A DNA stretch of 5,295 nt from JAXHUA01 sp034189695 (GTDB taxonomy: Bacteria > Chloroflexota > Dehalococcoidia > E44-bin15): contig JAXHUA010000117.1 of NCBI GenBank assembly GCA_034189695.1, positions 1-5,295 of the forward strand. Reading direction: 5' to 3'. The notes under the pieces were generated by a model. That model ran no database searches and was not told where the DNA came from. It saw only the letters and a list, made by a program, of their open reading frames with translations. Position numbers and translations under genes: made by a program. This document shows, one piece after another, positions 1-5,295 of this stretch (positions are counted from its first letter, which is position 1; the number at the start of each line of letters is the position of its first letter).

Positions 1-358
1 TAGCACCCACGTCGCCGCTGGTACACAACCTTTCGATTTCGGTAATGTCCTCGTGCGATAAGCCGCTTGTGCCTATGACCAGGTTGACGCCGCATTGAGC
101 AGCCACGGGCACCGCCGCCAGGGTGGAATCGCGCACCGTGAAGTCCACCAGAACGTCAGGCCTGCACTGTGAGAGGACTGGTTCGAGTTGCCTGGAGTAC
201 GGTATCTGACCTGAGCCATCGGGGAGGCTCAATGAGCTGTCCTGCGCTCTCGAGTCGACAGCGGCGACTGCTTCAAGCTCTGGGTCGCGGCACAGGGCGT
301 TCAACACCTCGCTTCCCATTTTGCCGCCGGCCCCGTAGACAACCACGGCTATCGCCAT
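1..358 (-). CDS. dapB: 4-hydroxy-tetrahydrodipicolinate reductase DapB, N-terminal part (cut by left edge)
   Basis: Reading leftward from the ATG at 358-356, the frame stays open for 119 codons to the window edge, so the C-terminal half is outside. DapB is the cytosolic enzyme that reduces the dihydrodipicolinate precursor with NAD(P)H in the diaminopimelate/lysine pathway. Visible signatures are the N-terminal Rossmann strand with GxxGxxG (G9-A-G-G12-K-M-G15), an acidic residue at the end of the second strand (D35, where a nicotinamide cofactor ribose would be contacted), the family motif VDFT at residues 71-74, and IGTSG at 95-99, the counterpart of the usual GTTG loop. The substrate-binding domain with its HH and KxPSGT motifs is not in view. 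The start lies 24 bp after the pnp stop, behind a G-rich ribosome-binding stretch (361-370), so it is probably the third gene of the rpsO-pnp operon. Identity is confident; activity cannot be judged from half a protein. Confidence 0.93.
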   Translation of the reverse strand, partial: MAIAVVVYGAGGKMGSEVLNALCRDPELEAVAAVDSRAQDSSLSLPDGSGQIPYSRQLEPVLSQCRPDVLVDFTVRDSTLAAVPVAAQCGVNLVIGTSGLSHEDITEIERLCTSGDVGA

Positions 359-382
359 TGCCTTCCCCCCGCTATAGCCCAG

Positions 383-2596
383 TTAGTTACCCGGTGGCCG
401 CCGGCGAGGCGGCCTGCCCCTCGGCGGCCTGCGCTGCTCACCACCCTGCCTGGATTGACGTGCCCCTTGAGGAGGTCTTTGGGAGGGCTCTCCCGCCCGG
501 GTGTCCTTGACCTTCGCCACCTTTGACAGGCCCTGAAACACGGCGCGTCGTGACAGGTTTATCCGTCCCATGTGGTCAATCTCGGTGACCATGACCATTA
601 TCTCGTCGCCCAGCTTCACCACATCCTCTACGCTCGGCACGCGGTAGTCGGCGAGCTCGCTAATGTGGACCATGCCTTCCCTGCCGGGCAGGATCTCAAC
701 GAAGGCGCCGTAGTTCTCAACGCGGGTCACTTTTCCGGTGTAGGTCGCGCCGACCTCAATCGGTTTGGTCAGGCCCTCGATGATGGCAATCGCCTTCTGT
801 GCCCCCTCGGGGTTGACCGAGCCGATCAGGACAGTGCCATCGTTCTCGACGTCAATAGTGGTACCGGTCTCCTCCGTTATGGACCGTATCATCTTGCCGC
901 CGGGCCCTATGACTGCGCCTATCCGGTCCGCGGGAATGGTGATCTTGTACACTCTCGGTGCGTACTGACTCAGCTCAGGCCGGCTGGCGGCAATGGTCTC
1001 ACTCATCTTGCCCAGGATGAAGCTGCGGGCTTCGCTCGCCTGCTTGATCGCTTCCTCGACGACCTCGTACGGTATCTGCTTGAGCTTGATGTCCATCTGG
1101 AGGGCGGTAATGCCGTTGGCCGTCCCGGCCGCCTTGAAATCCATGTCGCCGTAGGCATCTTCAAGCCCCTGTATGTCGGTGAGAACGGCGTACTTCTCAC
1201 CACCGGCCACCAGTCCCATCGCTACCCCGGCCACGTGTCGGGGGATGCCCACGCCGGCATCCATCAGCGCCAGGCTGCTGGCGCAAACGCTGGCCATGGA
1301 CGTCGAGCCGTTGGAGCTAAGGACCTCTGAGACGAGGCGGATCGTATAGGGAAAGTCCTCTTCGCTCGGCAGTACAGGCAGGAGCGCCCGCTCGGCCAGG
1401 GCGCCGTGGCCGATTGCCCTTCTACCCGGCGCTCCAACGCGACCCACCTCCCCCACCGAGAAAGGAGGGAAGTTGTAATGGTGCATGAAGCGCTTGGTCT
1501 CCTCCTGGCTGATGGTATCGATGAGCTGTTCCTGTCTCGTCGAGCCGAGTGTAGTGGTGGTCAACACCTGTGTCTCTCCGCGAACGAACAGAGCTGAACC
1601 ATGTGTGCGCGGAAGAAGACTGACCTCGCAGGTAATGGGCCGCACTTCATTGAGCCGACGGCCGTCGGCGCGCACACCCTTGTCCAGGATTGTCTCGCGC
1701 AGCAGCTTCTTCAGACGCGATTGCAGGGTGGCAGCGATGTCTTCCTGCGAGAACCTGTCGCCAAGCTGCTGGCACAGGTCCTCTTCGATGGCGGCCATCA
1801 CCGCACCGCGTTCCGTCTTCGCGGCGTACATGACCTGGTCGAGCCGGCCATCGAGAAGAGAGACTACTGCGGCCTCCGCTTCTGGATTGGTCGTTGGTTC
1901 CACGAAATGCATCTTCGGCTTGCCGCACGCCTCCTGCACTCGTTTCTGCAGGGCGATGATCTCCGCCATCGCCGATTGGCCGAATCTCATTGCCTCGACG
2001 ATCAGGTTCTCCGGCACCTCCTTGGCTTCAGCCTCCACCATTACCACGGCCTCGCCCGTTCCCGCCACCACCAGGTCGAGTGAGCTGCTGCTTAGCTGCG
2101 TATAGGTCGGATTGAGCACCAGTTCGCTGTCAAGGAACCCAACGCGAACCGAGGCCACCGGGCCATCGAAGGGGACCTCTGAGATGCAGAGCGCGCACGA
2201 CGCTCCGATCATGGCGATTATGTCAGGATCGTTCTCCTGATCAGTGGATAGGACTGTGATTATGACCTGGATGTCGTTCCTGAAGCCTTTGGGGAAAAGG
2301 GGCCGTATTGCCCGGTCGATGAGCCGGTCAGCCAGGATTGCATCCTGGCTGGGGCGGGCTTCTCTTCGTATGAAGCTGCCCGGAATCTTCCCCGCGGCGT
2401 AGTGCCTTTCTTCGTAGTCAACCGTGAGCGGTATGAAATCGCCCCCGTTTCGCTTCTCGTCTGAGACACACGCTGTAACCAGGACCACGGTGTCCCCGTA
2501 GCGGACCGTGACTGCACCGCTGGCCTGGTGGGCCAGCTTGCCGGTCTCAATGACGAGTTCGCGGTCGCCAATGGTAGAACGAAATGTTTGCAGCAT
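383..2596 (-). CDS. pnp: Polyribonucleotide nucleotidyltransferase (PNPase)
   Basis: This 737-residue protein is a full-length PNPase, the phosphorolytic 3'-5' exoribonuclease of the RNA degradosome or cytosolic mRNA turnover. Domain order is first RNase PH domain (about 10-145), helical linker (about 235-305), second catalytic RNase PH domain (about 308-540), KH domain (about 548-610, GxxG loop G564-P-G-G567) and S1 domain (about 615-685, with YGAFVEILPGREGMVHISEL). The second core has the NGSTSMAS phosphate-binding loop (429-436) and D480, D486 and K488, which line up with the catalytic D486, D492 and K494 of the E. coli enzyme (GDMDFK). After S1 comes an unusual Arg/Pro/Gln-rich tail (about 698-737). 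The ATG at 2596 follows a GAGG element (2608-2611) by 11 nt and lies 25 bp after the rpsO stop, indicating co-transcription with rpsO. The gap is too short for an RNase III-type leader hairpin like that of E. coli pnp. Confidence 0.98.
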   Translation of the reverse strand: MLQTFRSTIGDRELVIETGKLAHQASGAVTVRYGDTVVLVTACVSDEKRNGGDFIPLTVDYEERHYAAGKIPGSFIRREARPSQDAILADRLIDRAIRPLFPKGFRNDIQVIITVLSTDQENDPDIIAMIGASCALCISEVPFDGPVASVRVGFLDSELVLNPTYTQLSSSSLDLVVAGTGEAVVMVEAEAKEVPENLIVEAMRFGQSAMAEIIALQKRVQEACGKPKMHFVEPTTNPEAEAAVVSLLDGRLDQVMYAAKTERGAVMAAIEEDLCQQLGDRFSQEDIAATLQSRLKKLLRETILDKGVRADGRRLNEVRPITCEVSLLPRTHGSALFVRGETQVLTTTTLGSTRQEQLIDTISQEETKRFMHHYNFPPFSVGEVGRVGAPGRRAIGHGALAERALLPVLPSEEDFPYTIRLVSEVLSSNGSTSMASVCASSLALMDAGVGIPRHVAGVAMGLVAGGEKYAVLTDIQGLEDAYGDMDFKAAGTANGITALQMDIKLKQIPYEVVEEAIKQASEARSFILGKMSETIAASRPELSQYAPRVYKITIPADRIGAVIGPGGKMIRSITEETGTTIDVENDGTVLIGSVNPEGAQKAIAIIEGLTKPIEVGATYTGKVTRVENYGAFVEILPGREGMVHISELADYRVPSVEDVVKLGDEIMVMVTEIDHMGRINLSRRAVFQGLSKVAKVKDTRAGEPSQRPPQGARQSRQGGEQRRPPRGRPPRRRPPGN

Positions 2597-2621
2597 TACC
2601 GGATAAACCTCGCTAGAAGGA

Positions 2622-2885
2622 CTACTTGCGCAGACCGAGCCTTGATATCAGCGTGCGGTACCGCTGGGAGTCGGTCCTGCTGAGATACTTCAACTGCCTC
2701 TCCCGCTGCCCCACCATTTTCAGCAGTCCGCGCAGGGTGTGGTAATCATGGCGGTGAACGACCATGTGCTGCGTAAGGCGATTGATCCGCTCTGTGAGGA
2801 GAGCGACCTGGACCTCAGGCGATCCGGAATCCGTCCCGTGCACCTGGAAATCCTTGATGATGGTCTGTTTCTTGTCCTTTTCCAT
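2622..2885 (-). CDS. rpsO: 30S ribosomal protein S15
   Basis: The 87-residue product matches S15 along its length (E. coli S15 is 89 residues). S15 is a primary binder of the central domain of 16S rRNA, at the h20/h21/h22 junction, and nucleates platform assembly. Recognisable parts are SGSPEVQVALLTERI (20-34), the rRNA-contact region around 47-54 (DYHT followed by LRGL, where many homologues have DHHSRRGL), and the ending YRTLISRLGLRK. I chose ATG at 2885 because it gives the family's normal N terminus. The same frame stays open upstream to 3035, but that stretch has no S15-like sequence and contains the promoter. No Shine-Dalgarno sequence precedes the ATG, and the predicted transcription start is only about 6 nt upstream. 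It is the first gene of the operon with pnp and probably dapB, the widespread rpsO-pnp order. Confidence 0.97.
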   Translation of the reverse strand: MEKDKKQTIIKDFQVHGTDSGSPEVQVALLTERINRLTQHMVVHRHDYHTLRGLLKMVGQRERQLKYLSRTDSQRYRTLISRLGLRK

Positions 2886-2897
2886 TACAGTTTCACG

Positions 2898-2926
2898 ATT
2901 ATAGCATACCATCGAAACGGTGTAAA
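2898..2926 (-). promoter_or_regulatory. Sigma70-type promoter of rpsO-pnp(-dapB)
   Basis: On the minus strand, TTTACA (2926-2921, five of six consensus bases) is separated by exactly 17 bp from a perfect TATAAT (2903-2898). The -10 box is preceded by TGC (2906-2904), making it an extended -10. The usual distance puts +1 at about 2891 (an A), only 6 nt before the rpsO ATG. The sequence match is very strong, as expected for a ribosomal protein operon. The start point is predicted from spacing and not observed. Confidence 0.85.
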
Positions 2927-3064
2927 TCATAGGAGAACACGAGATTTCGATATGTGGTGGGGCCACGGGTGTGAGCATACTGGGGAACCCTTCCCGGGGG
3001 GCCACGAGGTATGCGCCGTAGGGCGCCCGGGACATGGTGCAGTCGCCTGGCTATGCGTTTTGCA

Positions 3065-3086
3065 CCTACACGGTTGCGAGTGTAGG
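3065..3086. repeat. Operator-like palindrome at the corA promoter
   Basis: CCTACAC (3065-3071) and GTGTAGG (3080-3086) are a perfect 7-bp inverted repeat around an 8-bp centre. The centre contains the predicted corA -35 element (TTGCGA, 3074-3079). There is no T-run after either arm on either strand, which argues against a terminator. Position and symmetry suggest a binding site for a dimeric repressor of corA. The regulator is unknown and this reading is an inference. Confidence 0.45.
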
Positions 3087-3101
3087 GGATTATGGTAGAA
3101 T
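3074..3101 (+). promoter_or_regulatory. Predicted corA promoter
   Basis: TTGCGA (3074-3079, four of six -35 consensus bases), a 16-bp spacer and TAGAAT (3096-3101, five of six -10 consensus bases) lie just upstream of corA. The -10 is preceded by TGG (3093-3095), an extended -10. Predicted +1 is about 3108, which gives a leader of roughly 20 nt to the ATG at 3128. It is weaker than the divergent rpsO promoter. Confidence 0.55.
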
Positions 3102-3127
3102 AGGTGTGCATCACAGGCGGTGGCGAT

Positions 3128-4072
3128 ATGGCGACAGTCGGTAGAGACCTGGCGGAACTGAATATAGAGACTGTGAAGTGGGGCAGGATCACCTGGGTGA
3201 ACGTCGAGCAGCCCACGCGAAGGGACATCCAGTGGCTCGCGGAGAACTACCTGTTCAACCTGTTCGACCTTGAGGACTGCTTGAGCAGGATTGAGCGTCC
3301 CAAGATAGACGAGTACGACAACTACCTGTTCATGGTGCTCCATTTCCCGGTCTTCAAGAAGGAGGCTCGGGTGACGACGTCGAGTCAGGTCTCGATGTTC
3401 ATCGGGGTTGACTTCCTGGTTACGGTGCACTCCGGCGATTTGAAGCCTCTTGAGAAGCTGTTCAACGACTGCCAGCAGAATGAACGCGCTCGGGAGGAGA
3501 ACATGAGCCGAAGCTCGGGCTACCTCCTGTACCGGGCCCTGGACCGGCTGGTGGACTACTGCTTTCCCATCATGAACAGGGTCATCGGCAATGTCGAGGC
3601 GGCGGAAGACCGGCTCTTCAGTGACCAGGCGCGTGATACGGTGCGCGAGCTTTCCGTGCTCAGGCGTGACATTATGGCCTTCCGTCGCATACTCAAGCCC
3701 CAGCCGGCAATCGTCAGGTCTCTTGAGGTGCGGGACTACCCCTTCCTCAAGGAGGACCTCGACGTGTACTTCGGCGACGTCGGCGACCACCTCGGCAAGA
3801 TTATCGAGACGCTCGACGAGTACAGGGAAGTGGTAGAGGGGCTTCACACGAGCAGTGACTCGCTCTTCTCGCATCGCACCACTGAGATAATGAAGATGCT
3901 CACCATCCTGGGCACGGTCATGTTGCCCCTGCTCGTCGTCTCCGGGCTATTCGGGATGAATGTGCCAGTGCCATTCGCGGACAGCCGCTGGGCCTTCCTC
4001 CTCATCATTCTGGTGACCGCATGCCTTTCCGGGGCGATGTTGCTCTACTTCCGCTCCAAGCGGTGGATCTGA
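3128..4072 (+). CDS. corA: CorA-family divalent cation (Mg2+/Co2+) channel
   Basis: The 314-residue protein has CorA architecture: a long cytosolic N-terminal alpha/beta domain (about 1-130), a helical stalk (about 130-255), then two C-terminal membrane helices (about 257-276 and 288-307) and a short basic tail (RSKRWI). The signature GMN (276-278) closes the first membrane helix and is the ion-selecting motif at the pore mouth of the pentamer. The segment ERPKIDEYDNYLFMVLHFP (56-74) is also typical. The loop after GMN (VPVPFADSR) is short and lacks the MPEL found in E. coli and Thermotoga CorA, so Mg2+ specificity is not assured; a ZntB-like or other divalent-cation role is possible. I chose ATG 3128 because a weak AGGCGG site (3115-3120) precedes it by 7 nt. 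The in-frame GTG at 3104 would fall upstream of the predicted transcription start. The next gene begins 4 bp after the stop. Confidence 0.93.
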   Translation: MATVGRDLAELNIETVKWGRITWVNVEQPTRRDIQWLAENYLFNLFDLEDCLSRIERPKIDEYDNYLFMVLHFPVFKKEARVTTSSQVSMFIGVDFLVTVHSGDLKPLEKLFNDCQQNERAREENMSRSSGYLLYRALDRLVDYCFPIMNRVIGNVEAAEDRLFSDQARDTVRELSVLRRDIMAFRRILKPQPAIVRSLEVRDYPFLKEDLDVYFGDVGDHLGKIIETLDEYREVVEGLHTSSDSLFSHRTTEIMKMLTILGTVMLPLLVVSGLFGMNVPVPFADSRWAFLLIILVTACLSGAMLLYFRSKRWI

Positions 4073-4076
4073 TGGC

Positions 4077-4748
4077 ATGATGGTATCGCACCGTTTCCTC
4101 GTCGTCGCTGGTGTTTTCATCACCTGCCTCATCGTAGCCAACATCATCGCTGTGAAACTGATCTCAGTCGGTGGGCTGGTTCTTCCTGCGGCCATCATCA
4201 TCTTTCCTGTGAGCTACATCTTCGGCGACATCCTCACCGAGGTCTACGGCTACCGCTCGGCGAGACGGGTCATATGGCTGGGTTTCCTCTGCAACTTGCT
4301 GGCGGTTGTCGCTATCTGGCTGGGCGGCCTGCTGCCAGCCTCCCAGTTCTGGGGCGATCAGCAGGCGTACCAGAGCATACTTGGCTACGCTCCCAGGTTG
4401 CTGGCGGCTTCTTTCGGTGCGTACCTGGTGGGCGAGTTCGCCAACTCATTCGTTCTGGCCAAGATGAAGGTCAAGACGAAGGGGCGATGGCTATGGACAA
4501 GGACGATTGGCTCCACCCTGGTTGGCCAGGGTCTGGACTCCTTGGTCTTCATCATTGTCGCCTTCGCCGGCACTCAGCCCTGGGCTGTGCTCGGCACCAT
4601 GATTCTCACGCACTGGCTGGTGAAGACCGGATATGAGGCCGTAGCCACCCCGTTCACCTACGCCGTCGTGGGCTATCTCAAGAGAAAAGAGGGGGCGGAC
4701 ACGTTTGACTACGACACCAACTTCAATCCGTTCCTGGTTACTCGCTGA
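4077..4748 (+). CDS. yhhQ: Queuosine precursor transporter, YhhQ/QPTR (DUF165, VUT) family
   Basis: The 223-residue, very hydrophobic protein has about six membrane segments (roughly 6-26, 34-52, 63-86, 104-128, 147-167 and 170-200). Family hallmarks are the conserved GDILTEVYGYRSARRVIW stretch (50-67), GEFANSFVLAKMKVKTKGR (119-137), the TRTIGSTLVGQGLDSLVF block (141-158), and the KTGYEAVATPFTYAVVGYLK end (183-202) followed by an acidic, DxFNPF-like tail. E. coli YhhQ imports the queuosine precursors preQ0/preQ1 used to modify tRNA anticodons with GUN sequence; the same role is inferred here from family membership. It starts 4 bp after corA, with a GGTGGA ribosome-binding element (4062-4067) inside the last corA codons, so coupled translation is likely. 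A second ATG at 4080 is an equally possible start. No queuosine synthesis or tRNA-guanine transglycosylase gene is visible in the window to confirm the pathway. Confidence 0.88.
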   Translation: MMVSHRFLVVAGVFITCLIVANIIAVKLISVGGLVLPAAIIIFPVSYIFGDILTEVYGYRSARRVIWLGFLCNLLAVVAIWLGGLLPASQFWGDQQAYQSILGYAPRLLAASFGAYLVGEFANSFVLAKMKVKTKGRWLWTRTIGSTLVGQGLDSLVFIIVAFAGTQPWAVLGTMILTHWLVKTGYEAVATPFTYAVVGYLKRKEGADTFDYDTNFNPFLVTR

Positions 4749-4765
4749 ATCTGCGGCTGGATTCC

Positions 4766-4781
4766 GCCTCACGTGGGAGGC
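4766..4781 (+). promoter_or_regulatory. Small hairpin covering a possible ribosome-binding site
   Basis: GCCTC (4766-4770) pairs with GAGGC (4777-4781) around a 6-nt loop. The 3' arm overlaps the GGGAGG (4775-4780) that would serve the GTG start of the MBL-fold gene. No T-run follows, so it is not an intrinsic terminator. Five base pairs may well be chance. Confidence 0.25.
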
Positions 4782-4796
4782 AAAGAGGGTGTGAAG

Positions 4797-5295
4797 ATGG
4801 AGCTTGACATACTCGGCGCTCATCAGTGCGAATCGTCGGATTCGAAGCTAGCCTCTCTCCTCGTGGACAAGGTGATGGCGGTGGACGTCGGGGGGCTGAC
4901 ATCGAGCCTGTCCCTGGCCGAGCAGTTGCGCCTCAAGTCGATACTCCTCACCCATCATCACTTCGACCACGTCAGAGACCTGGCCACATTCGGCATCAAT
5001 GCCTACGCGTCCGGCCCAATCCCTGTCTACGCCCTGCAAAGCACGCTTGAGGTAATCTCGACCCACCTCCTGAACGGTGTCCTCTATCCCGACTTCCTTC
5101 GCAGGCCGTCGCCGCAGAAGCCCACCTTCAGGTTCTGTCCGCTTGAGCCAGGCAAGGAAGTGGTGATCGAGGGTTACCGCGTCCTGCCACTTCCCGTGAG
5201 GCACGGCGATGTCCCGGCGGTTGGCTACTGGATTTCCTCTCCCGGCGGAAAGAGTCTGTTCTACACCGGTGATACGGGTGGTGGCTGCGCGTCCT
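4797..5295 (+). CDS. Metallo-beta-lactamase-fold hydrolase, N-terminal part (cut by right edge)
   Basis: The frame is open for 166 codons to the window edge with no stop. The metal-binding motif THHHFDH (52-58) gives H53-x-H55-x-D57-H58. A third-ligand histidine follows in LPVRHGDVPAVGY (132-144, H136), and the bridging aspartate in YTGDTG (156-161, D159). These place it among binuclear-metal MBL hydrolases. The opening LDILGAHQCES and the VPAVGY/TGDT blocks resemble RNase Z-like and cyclic-nucleotide phosphodiesterase-like branches, but the substrate cannot be named. No signal peptide is seen, so it is probably cytosolic. The start is ambiguous: ATG 4797 has GAGGG (4785-4789) 7 nt upstream, and an in-frame GTG at 4791 has GGGAGG (4775-4780) 10 nt upstream. 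It lies 48 bp after the transporter gene, without a clear terminator between, and may share its transcript. Confidence 0.85.
   Translation, partial: MELDILGAHQCESSDSKLASLLVDKVMAVDVGGLTSSLSLAEQLRLKSILLTHHHFDHVRDLATFGINAYASGPIPVYALQSTLEVISTHLLNGVLYPDFLRRPSPQKPTFRFCPLEPGKEVVIEGYRVLPLPVRHGDVPAVGYWISSPGGKSLFYTGDTGGGCAS

Larger units (their letters stand above)
2886..3127. other. Divergent intergenic region between rpsO and corA
   Basis: These 242 bp contain the rpsO promoter at the left and the predicted corA promoter at the right. The part between (about 2930-3060) is GC-rich and shows no gene I recognise. It holds a 9-bp direct repeat GGGGCCACG (2959-2967 and 2998-3006), an inverted pair GCATAC/GTATGC (2975-2980 and 3009-3014) enclosing a small GGGAA-CCC-TTCCC hairpin (2983-2995), and a GCGCC/GGCGC hairpin (3013-3026). 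None is followed by a T-run on either strand, so they are not obvious intrinsic terminators. Short repeats of this size can arise by chance in GC-rich DNA. Confidence 0.6.

Noticed and set aside
1..358. Possible broken dapB, because the frame has no stop in view
   Set aside because: Codon-by-codon reading from 358 to the edge shows an uninterrupted frame with intact motifs; it is simply cut by the window.
572..1330. Long plus-strand open frame (252 codons) opposite pnp
   Set aside because: It lies entirely antisense to a full-length, motif-complete PNPase; its translation resembles no family I know and is rich in residues expected from reading GC-rich codons backwards.
1485..2105. Plus-strand open frame (206 codons) opposite pnp
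   Set aside because: Ser/Arg/Thr-rich low-quality translation antisense to the PNPase linker and first core; overlaps other antisense frames, as expected by chance in GC-rich DNA.
3013..3026. GCGCC/GGCGC hairpin as a transcription terminator
   Set aside because: Only 5 bp, no T-run on either strand, and it lies between divergent genes where no terminator is needed.
2886..3035. Longer S15 with an N-terminal extension starting near 3035
   Set aside because: The extra 50 residues do not resemble S15, and the stretch contains the complete -35/-10 promoter; ATG 2885 gives the normal family length.
3104..3127. GTG at 3104 as the corA start
   Set aside because: It lies upstream of the predicted transcription start (about 3108) and lacks a ribosome-binding site; ATG 3128 fits better.
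2927..3874. Minus-strand open frame (315 codons) opposite corA
   Set aside because: It covers the divergent promoter region and most of a clear CorA gene in antisense; no recognisable domain or ribosome-binding site.
4848..5204. Minus-strand open frame (118 codons) at the right end
   Set aside because: Antisense to the MBL-fold gene, whose metal-binding motifs are all in the plus-strand frame.

Overview
The window looks like ordinary chromosomal DNA from a GC-rich bacterium. It carries six genes in two divergent groups, with no mobile element, rRNA, tRNA or CRISPR array. The gene content and protein style (S15, then PNPase with an Arg/Pro-rich tail, then DapB with a GTSG motif; a GMN-type CorA; a queuosine-precursor transporter) would fit a Chloroflexota/Dehalococcoidia-like lineage. 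That placement rests on general resemblance only and is tentative.

Left half, minus strand, transcribed right to left: rpsO (ribosomal protein S15), pnp (polynucleotide phosphorylase) and dapB (4-hydroxy-tetrahydrodipicolinate reductase, cut by the left edge). Gaps are 25 bp (rpsO-pnp) and 24 bp (pnp-dapB), so this is very probably one operon. A near-consensus sigma70 promoter sits directly in front of rpsO (-35 TTTACA, 17-bp spacer, extended -10 TGC-TATAAT). It is so close that the predicted transcript begins only about 6 nt before the rpsO ATG, which has no Shine-Dalgarno sequence.

Middle: a 242-bp divergent intergenic region (2886-3127) holds the rpsO promoter at its left end and a weaker predicted corA promoter at its right end. 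A 7-bp-arm palindrome brackets the predicted corA -35 element. Shorter repeats lie between the two promoters.

Right half, plus strand: corA (CorA-type divalent cation channel), a YhhQ/QPTR-type queuosine precursor transporter starting 4 bp after the corA stop, and after 48 bp a metallo-beta-lactamase-fold hydrolase cut by the right edge. The first two are probably co-transcribed and translationally coupled; the third may be in the same unit.

Functionally, the left operon joins translation and RNA turnover (S15, PNPase) to the lysine/diaminopimelate pathway. The right group is two membrane transporters plus a predicted soluble metallohydrolase with no evident shared pathway. I see no convincing novel multi-gene system. 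The points most worth a second look are the apparently leaderless rpsO mRNA and the palindrome at the corA promoter.
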